A stretch of 11,164 nt of DNA, from contig CAILDT010000177.1 in NCBI GenBank assembly GCA_903833025.1, forward strand, positions 1-11,164, given 5' to 3'. The position numbers and the translations under genes are program-made. The notes beneath the pieces are model-generated. The model saw only the letters and a list, made by a program, of their open reading frames with translations. It ran no database searches and was not told the origin of the DNA. Position 1 is the first letter of the stretch, and the number at the start of each line of letters is the position of its first letter. Source of the stretch: an uncultured Bacteroidota bacterium. GTDB taxonomy: Bacteria > Bacteroidota > Bacteroidia > 2-12-FULL-35-15. Shown here piece after piece: positions 7,473 to 11,164 of this stretch.

Positions 7473-8072
7473 GCAGCCATGCGTCGCTAAGTTGCGTTTG
7501 TTGCAAATGCATGAACAGGCTTGGTGTGTTTTATAGGCGCGCTTATTGCTGCGAAGTTGCGTTTGTTCGCGCAACTCCTGTTTGCTAGGTTTAATCGGTT
7601 TAATAGAGATGGGTGTAGAATCTTCACCCGCCGAAATGTCGGCAATAGGTAGGCGCGCTTTACTGATAATGACTTTCGCGATTTTTTTAGTACTTTTTTT
7701 AATATCGTTATTTAATTCGGCGTCTTTCTCGCGGCGGTTTTGCTGGCGCCCATTTGCGGCGTTCTTGGTTTTCTTGATTTTTGCGTGATAGGTGATATCT
7801 TGCTCTACTTCGTTTGCACCCACTTCGTTTGCCTCTTCGTTTGCACCCACTTCGTTTGCTCCCACTTCGTTTGCATCGTCGTCTTCTACCATTGTCGGTC
7901 TTGCTCGGTCGGCCATCTTGAGGCGAATTCCGTATCTGGATTGATAAAGATGCGCTTTGATAGCAGCATTCATCTTCAATACAAATGGGTCATTCGGGTC
8001 GGCCATGACGAGCGTCACGGCAATGCCTTGGCATTTCACAAAGGTTTGCGTGCTGTTGCGTTGAGTAAACAT
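7461..8072 (-). CDS. Unrecognised basic protein with ANEVG repeats
   Basis: A 203-residue open frame that I do not recognise. Residues 1-60 look like a small folded segment (VKCQGIAVTLVMADPNDP, then a likely helix through residue 45). Residues 63-90 are an acidic stretch plus ANEVG pentapeptides, 95-180 are highly basic and probably disordered (possible nucleic-acid contact), and the last 20 residues are Cys-rich (ACSCIC, GCLC). The stop codon lies inside the intergenic tandem array. Support for a real gene is the AAAATTGA early-type promoter word 61 nt before the ATG and a hairpin further downstream. The gene is visibly richer in G+C than its neighbours. The C-terminal 20-30 residues are doubtful: a 14-bp word repeated here is read in two frames, as if the end had been shifted. 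Function unknown. Confidence 0.65.
   Translation of the reverse strand: MFTQRNSTQTFVKCQGIAVTLVMADPNDPFVLKMNAAIKAHLYQSRYGIRLKMADRARPTMVEDDDANEVGANEVGANEEANEVGANEVEQDITYHAKIKKTKNAANGRQQNRREKDAELNNDIKKSTKKIAKVIISKARLPIADISAGEDSTPISIKPIKPSKQELREQTQLRSNKRAYKTHQACSCICNKRNLATHGCLCT
7809..7880 (-). repeat. In-frame 15-bp tandem repeat (ANEVG pentapeptide)
   Basis: About five units of GCAAACGAAGTGGGT on the coding strand, one shortened to 12 bp (GCAAACGAAGAG), giving ANEVG blocks at residues 67-89 of the 203-residue protein. All lengths are multiples of three. The consensus differs from that of the array in the giant gene (2655-2735) only at the base that turns Glu into Ala, and it is read in the same frame. 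Confidence 0.9.
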
Positions 8073-8133
8073 TCTGTTCGGTTAAATCGGTTGTATGTGT
8101 ATAATACTGTTCATTAAATGTGTGAAAAGTATT

Positions 8134-8141
8134 TCAATTTT
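8134..8141 (-). promoter_or_regulatory. Mimivirus-type early promoter word AAAATTGA
   Basis: The minus strand reads AAAATTGA at 8141-8134, 61 nt before the ATG at 8072. In Mimivirus this exact octamer lies in a similar window ahead of about half of all genes and marks early expression. A chance match is quite possible in AT-rich DNA, so position is the main support. I found no other exact copy in an intergenic region of this window. Confidence 0.55.
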
Positions 8142-8185
8142 ATGCAAATCGCTGCGGGGTTCTGTTGTCACTTTCGATTTTCTTT

Positions 8186-8219
8186 ATAAAATAATTATGC
8201 TATGATATAATTATTTTAT
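8186..8219 (-). terminator. Perfect 13-bp hairpin at the 3' end of the 8243-8848 gene
   Basis: ATAAAATAATTAT (8186-8198) is the exact reverse complement of ATAATTATTTTAT (8207-8219), with the 8-nt loop GCTATGAT. It begins 23 bp after the stop codon of the minus-strand gene. This matches the Mimivirus rule that transcripts are cleaved and polyadenylated at AT-rich palindromes. It lies clear of the AAAATTGA word of the next gene. Confidence 0.75.
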
Positions 8220-8242
8220 CTCATTTTAAAAAAATTTACTGC

Positions 8243-8848
8243 TTACTGCGGGGCTCCACCACGCGAGCCAATCTCTAAAGGTAATCGCATAAGGTCGGGT
8301 TCAATGGTGGTATTGAGCCAAGGGCTAACCGAGGTAGTAGGGTTAGGGGGTTCAGAGCGCTCTTGCAAGTTGGCATTGCGGAGCGTGCTGCCGATGGTGT
8401 CAATACCAATCAGGTAACCCGCCTTCAAGAGGTTAACATTCTTAAAGTCAGCATTGCCGGCGGGGTTGAGTTGCGCCCATTGGCTGTTCATATCCTTGGG
8501 CAACAGCTCGGCCGGATCATAAGTGGCACCAGGCTTTCCGGCCGGTGTTAATCCATATGTGCTGGTCATGGAGCCAGCAGGAACATTGGAATAGACTTCA
8601 TTCTGTCCAACAGGTTCGGCAGCACCGACCATTTGCTGTTGGTTGGCAGGCCCAGCTCCTCCGGCTACTCCCTGTGACCCTGGAACATTGCTAGGGGAAT
8701 TAGATAATCCCGAGTTTGAATAACCATCGCTATAATTGGTTTTACGACCTGAATATTGCATAATCGCAAGTGCTAAAACTAGAACACCGATCAAAGCAAT
8801 AAAGTGGTGAGACTTGACGTTTTTCTGCAAATTCTTTAAGAAACTCAT
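8243..8848 (-). CDS. Conserved giant-virus membrane/virion protein
   Basis: A 201-residue protein. The N-terminus is short and basic (MSFLKNLQKNVKSHH), followed by one clear transmembrane helix at about 17-32 (IALIGVLVLALAIMQY). Residues 35-105 are a Gly/Ser/Pro/Asn/Gln-rich linker. The C-terminal domain has DPAELLPKD (111-119), AGYLIGIDTIGSTLRNANLQ (143-162), RSEPPNP (164-170) and SPWLNTTIEPDL (175-186). I know this block from uncharacterised proteins across Nucleocytoviricota, where it appears nearly invariant and is generally taken as virion- or inner-membrane-associated; I do not have a gene name for it. The likely topology is N-terminus inside, with the conserved domain on the other side of the virion membrane. 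It is followed by a perfect hairpin and is co-directional with the 8957-10276 gene upstream. Function unproven; the family resemblance is strong. Confidence 0.75.
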   Translation of the reverse strand: MSFLKNLQKNVKSHHFIALIGVLVLALAIMQYSGRKTNYSDGYSNSGLSNSPSNVPGSQGVAGGAGPANQQQMVGAAEPVGQNEVYSNVPAGSMTSTYGLTPAGKPGATYDPAELLPKDMNSQWAQLNPAGNADFKNVNLLKAGYLIGIDTIGSTLRNANLQERSEPPNPTTSVSPWLNTTIEPDLMRLPLEIGSRGGAPQ

Positions 8849-8861
8849 TATATTAAATTAA

Positions 8862-8880
8862 TGATAAAATATTTTTATCA
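8862..8880 (-). terminator. 8-bp hairpin between two minus-strand genes
   Basis: TGATAAAA (8862-8869) and TTTTATCA (8873-8880) are perfect reverse complements around a 3-nt loop. The hairpin lies 77 bp past the stop of the 8957-10276 gene and 13 bp before the ATG at 8848. It could end the upstream transcript or sit in the 5' leader of the downstream one. Confidence 0.55.
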
Positions 8881-8896
8881 GAAGTGTTTATTTATT

Positions 8897-8936
8897 ATGC
8901 TATTTATTTATGTATGCTATTTATTTATGCTATTTG
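8897..8936. repeat. AT-rich tandem repeat upstream of the virion-protein gene
   Basis: ATGCTATTTATTTATG occurs at 8897-8912 and 8914-8929, followed by a partial copy ATGCTATTT (8928-8936). The repeats lie 49-88 bp before the ATG at 8848, where a promoter would be expected, so they may be promoter elements of this probably late gene. They could equally be 3'-UTR slippage of the upstream gene. Confidence 0.7.
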
Positions 8937-8956
8937 TGCTAAATAATTGGCCTGTT

Positions 8957-10276
8957 TTATTCTTCTTCATTTTCTTCAATATAATCTTCATCAGAATCAT
9001 CATCGTCGTCCGAATCGTCCAAATCTTCTAACATATATTTTGTCTTAATCTGTTTGGCTTCTAAATAAGCTTCTACCGCTTTCATTCTACATTGTTTGGC
9101 CTTTTCTCGGGCATTTTTATATATTTCATAATAAACTTCATTCGGATTCTTTAAACTAATGGTATCGGATATATCCGAATAATTTATAGTTATTTCCTCA
9201 ATATCATTTTTATTTATTAAATTTATTGGTACTAAATTTATTGGTTTGCTAGTAGAGACAATGGCGACTGTATTTTTTTCAATGGCGACAGTATTTTTTT
9301 TTATGCCGACAGTAGTATTTCCGACAGTAGTATTTCCGACAGTAGTATTTCCGACAGTAGTATTTCCGACAGTAGTATTCTTAATAATTGGTTTCAATAC
9401 CTTTTCTCCTAGACTTGTATTAGTTTTATTGACTATCTGATTATCTCTTAATATAGACTTTATCTCAACTTTTTCTTTCATAACGGGCACAGGTACGGGC
9501 ACAGGCGCAGATACAGGCACAGGCGCAGATACAGGCACAGGCACATGTACTGGTTGTGTTCTTAATTGCGGAGTCCTTATTATTCGCGGTTGATTAATAG
9601 ATGGCTTAACAACCATTTTTTCTAATATTGGCACCGGAGCAGCAAGAATAGAAATAGGAGCATTTGGCCGTTTTATTAAACAAGATGATTTTTTTTCATC
9701 CTTTCCTAGAACCATCACCTGCACTAATTTCAATGAAATTTCAAAACTACGTGAAGAAAATTTCACACCTTCAATCAGCACTAAAGGAATGATTGATTTA
9801 TTTGCTTCAAGTGTATCTAAATCAAAACCAATTTCATTTTCATCATAAGCAATACATTTTTGACCGGCTTTATTTAATTCGATAAAAACTCGCATTAAGA
9901 CATATTTGCCTGACTGATATAGTCTGGTTATTTGCGTCATCATTGTTTCAATATCATCGCGCGACAATTCAGTTTGAAACCATAATTCTTTCTTCGAGTC
10001 AATAATATCTTGGCATGTATATTCGAGTTTTTCCACCCACTTCATCAATTCATCGTGTCTATCACGTTCAAACATTAGATCAGCATATTTGGCATTTTTA
10101 ACATTAACAATGCCCTGTTTTGTCACACATTCAGGCAATTGTAGGCAGAGAGATTTATTTTCAGGACCAACACTGAGTTGCGTAAAATAAAAACCGGCTT
10201 GTCCCGTCAAAGGTTGCGGGTCCGCTAAAGAAGCCGTTTTAAAATCAAAATTTGAAGTGGCAGAGACAATTTCCAT
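8957..10276 (-). CDS. Conserved giant-virus protein of unknown function with repeats and an acidic tail
   Basis: A 439-residue protein. Residues 1-195 form the conserved domain: FYFTQLSVGPENKSLCLQLP (29-48), KQGIVNV, YADLMFERD, WVEKLE, LWFQTELSRDDIE (98-110), YQSGKYVLMRVF (120-131), IPLVLIEGVKFSSRSFEI (163-180), VMVLG. I know this pattern from uncharacterised Imitervirales and algal-virus proteins, possibly the family labelled DUF5871, but that name is from memory and unchecked. It is followed by a Pro/Val repeat (242-265), five NTTVG pentapeptides (300-324), two KNTVAI units, a charged helical segment (NPNEVYYEIYKNAREKAKQC onward, 378-412) that may be a coiled coil, and an extremely acidic C-terminus (DLDDSDDDDDSDEDYIEENEEE region). 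The acidic tail could mimic nucleic acid or hold basic partners. The gene diverges from the nucleotidylyltransferase across 49 bp. No enzymatic motif is visible. Confidence 0.75.
   Translation of the reverse strand: MEIVSATSNFDFKTASLADPQPLTGQAGFYFTQLSVGPENKSLCLQLPECVTKQGIVNVKNAKYADLMFERDRHDELMKWVEKLEYTCQDIIDSKKELWFQTELSRDDIETMMTQITRLYQSGKYVLMRVFIELNKAGQKCIAYDENEIGFDLDTLEANKSIIPLVLIEGVKFSSRSFEISLKLVQVMVLGKDEKKSSCLIKRPNAPISILAAPVPILEKMVVKPSINQPRIIRTPQLRTQPVHVPVPVSAPVPVSAPVPVPVPVMKEKVEIKSILRDNQIVNKTNTSLGEKVLKPIIKNTTVGNTTVGNTTVGNTTVGNTTVGIKKNTVAIEKNTVAIVSTSKPINLVPINLINKNDIEEITINYSDISDTISLKNPNEVYYEIYKNAREKAKQCRMKAVEAYLEAKQIKTKYMLEDLDDSDDDDDSDEDYIEENEEE
9252..9380 (-). repeat. NTTVG/KNTVAI in-frame tandem repeats
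   Basis: Five perfect or near-perfect 15-bp units (plus strand CCGACAGTAGTATTT) occupy 9306-9380 and encode NTTVG five times. Next to them, at 9252-9305, are two longer degenerate units of the form GGCGACAGTATTTTTTT, encoding KNTVAI. The near-identity of the five copies at the DNA level points to recent expansion. Confidence 0.95.
9485..9545 (-). repeat. 18-bp tandem repeat coding for a Pro/Val linker
   Basis: ACAGGCGCAGATACAGGC occurs at 9501-9518 and 9519-9536, with shorter related GGCACAGG words on both sides. On the coding strand it gives PVSAPV blocks, a stiff extended linker between the conserved domain and the NTTVG region. Confidence 0.85.
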
Positions 10277-10325
10277 TTATTTTGTAATAGAAAATTAACA
10301 ATTATTTTAACACGCAATAATATAT
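10277..10325. promoter_or_regulatory. 49-bp divergent intergenic promoter region
   Basis: A short, strongly AT-rich gap between two divergent start codons (10276 minus, 10326 plus). It must hold promoter elements for both genes. The word TTAAC occurs twice, but I see no exact AAAATTGA and no clear inverted repeat, unlike the other divergent gap at 6020-6059. Confidence 0.45.
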
Positions 10326-11164
10326 ATGCCTAAAACTACTGGACACACTTTTAGACGTGCAGTTTTGCGTCATAAACCTTATCATAAGAAATCATCTGCA
10401 ACGGCAACTGCAGCGGGGTTATCTTCTGCGAAAGAACAAATAATCCTTTTTACCATAGCTCGTATGAATCCCCCTACACCAGGACATATGAAACTTATTA
10501 AAAATCTTATTGAGGAAGCAGGAAAAAAGAAAGTATATATATTATTACAAGCGGGTGAAAAAGCCGGTAAGGAAAAACAAAATCCATTAACATGCAGTGA
10601 AAAAAAAAGATATTTACTAGAAATGATCGAGAGTTTAGGTCCAAGCGGTAAAAATGTTGAAGTTATATGTGCGGATGATAAATTAGATATGGATTGTACA
10701 CAAGATTCTGACCCGCTGAGACAAATATGCGATATATATAAACGTGAAAAATATAGCCCTGAGAAAAAAACAACATTTTATTTATGGGTTGGAACGGAAC
10801 GTGTAGAAACTTTTAAAAAATTTATTGGAAATGTTGACTATTTACCACCAAACTCTGAATTGATAACAAAAGAATTAGCAAGAGCTGTAGGAGGTATTTC
10901 AGGAACTAAATTGAGAGAATTGGCAATGGATGATAAGGAAGAAGAATTTATTAAACTAGAAAAAGAAGCCGGATTAAGTCATGCGTCTGCTAAAGAACTG
11001 TATGACATATTAAATGAAAGAATGAATAGTTTACCTCCTATATATAAAAAACCATCAGCAAAATCAGCCAGTGCAAAACCATCAGCAAAACCATCAGCAA
11101 AATCAGTCGCTGGAACAAAGAAAGGCGGTAAAAGAAAGAGGTATAATAAAACTAAACGCAGAGC
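10326..11164 (+). CDS. Cytidylyltransferase-like nucleotidylyltransferase, partial (runs off right edge)
   Basis: An open frame of at least 279 codons with no stop before the window end. The ATG at 10326 follows an AT-rich leader. After a basic 35-residue N-terminal extension, the fold begins with IILFTIARMNPPTPGH: T51-P-G-H54 is the T/HxGH nucleotide-binding motif of the nucleotidylyltransferase superfamily (NMN, pantetheine-phosphate and FMN adenylyltransferases, CTP-type cytidylyltransferases). VYILLQAG (70-77) is the second strand, TTFYLWVGTERVETF (149-163) fits the core strand with its following helix, and ISGTKLREL (191-199) is the ISxTxxR motif that holds the triphosphate. Substrate is not readable; similar proteins occur in T4-like phages and giant viruses. 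The C-terminus has a PSAK repeat and ends in a very basic tail (KKGGKRKRYNKTKRR). The superfamily call is strong; NAD, CoA or other pathway assignment is open. Confidence 0.85.
   Translation, partial: MPKTTGHTFRRAVLRHKPYHKKSSATATAAGLSSAKEQIILFTIARMNPPTPGHMKLIKNLIEEAGKKKVYILLQAGEKAGKEKQNPLTCSEKKRYLLEMIESLGPSGKNVEVICADDKLDMDCTQDSDPLRQICDIYKREKYSPEKKTTFYLWVGTERVETFKKFIGNVDYLPPNSELITKELARAVGGISGTKLRELAMDDKEEEFIKLEKEAGLSHASAKELYDILNERMNSLPPIYKKPSAKSASAKPSAKPSAKSVAGTKKGGKRKRYNKTKRR
11048..11110 (+). repeat. 12-bp PSAK repeat in the nucleotidylyltransferase tail
   Basis: AAACCATCAGCA occurs at 11049-11060, 11076-11087 and 11088-11099, with a related AAATCAGC word between. It encodes KPSA(K) repeats that join the enzyme domain to the basic C-terminal tail. 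Confidence 0.85.

Noticed and set aside
7373..7588. Plus-strand frame coding for QSIQV repeats
   Set aside because: It reads across the tandem array and then antisense to the end of the 203-residue gene; nothing supports translation.
7740..8117. Plus-strand Cys/Phe/Val-rich frame of 125 codons
   Set aside because: It is antisense to the ANEVG region and N-terminus of the minus-strand gene, which has the better-placed promoter word.
9246..9440. Plus-strand FPTVV repeat frame
   Set aside because: It is the antisense reading of the NTTVG repeat in a well-supported minus-strand gene.
1..11164. tRNA genes, self-splicing introns, inteins or transposases
   Set aside because: I saw no cloverleaf-like GC stems, no interruption of conserved motifs and no transposase or homing-endonuclease motifs in any frame.

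Overview
This window looks like a piece of a nucleocytoplasmic large DNA virus (Nucleocytoviricota), most likely a mimivirus relative (order Imitervirales). The basis is gene content plus signals. There is a very large protein with the Cys-rich motifs I associate with the VETF large-subunit (A7-like) family, a viral dihydrofolate reductase, and a membrane-anchored HExxH protein of a type I know from algal and amoebal giant viruses. There are also two conserved giant-virus families of virion or unknown function. The DNA is AT-rich, genes sit on both strands about 35-250 bp apart, and AT-rich perfect hairpins lie just after stop codons, as in Mimivirus transcript 3' ends. One intergenic copy of the Mimivirus early-promoter word AAAATTGA sits about 60 nt before a start codon. 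I saw no introns, tRNAs, rRNA or CRISPR.

Layout: 8-6019 (-) giant transcription-factor-like protein with a degenerate OTU-like C-terminal region; 6060-6584 (+) DHFR, divergent from it across a 40-bp spacer that holds a perfect 12-bp inverted repeat; 6620-7210 (-) zinc-metalloprotease-like membrane protein, convergent with DHFR; 7211-7460 non-coding, with a hairpin and a nine-copy 15-16 bp tandem array; 7461-8072 (-) unrecognised repeat-containing protein; 8243-8848 (-) conserved membrane/virion protein; 8957-10276 (-) conserved giant-virus protein with repeats and an acidic tail; 10326 to the right edge (+) a nucleotidylyltransferase-fold protein that is cut by the window end.

The genes do not form an obvious metabolic pathway. 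They mix early-type functions (nucleotide metabolism, nucleotidyl transfer) with products probably packaged in or built into virions (transcription factor, membrane protein). The most striking feature is the repeats. Five of the seven genes carry short in-frame tandem repeats. Two unrelated genes 5 kb apart share an almost identical 15-bp unit in the same reading frame (ANAVG versus ANEVG). A third, non-coding array shares the octamer GGTGCAAA and the same period with them. This looks like a locally spreading or converting micro-repeat and is the best candidate for something undescribed here.
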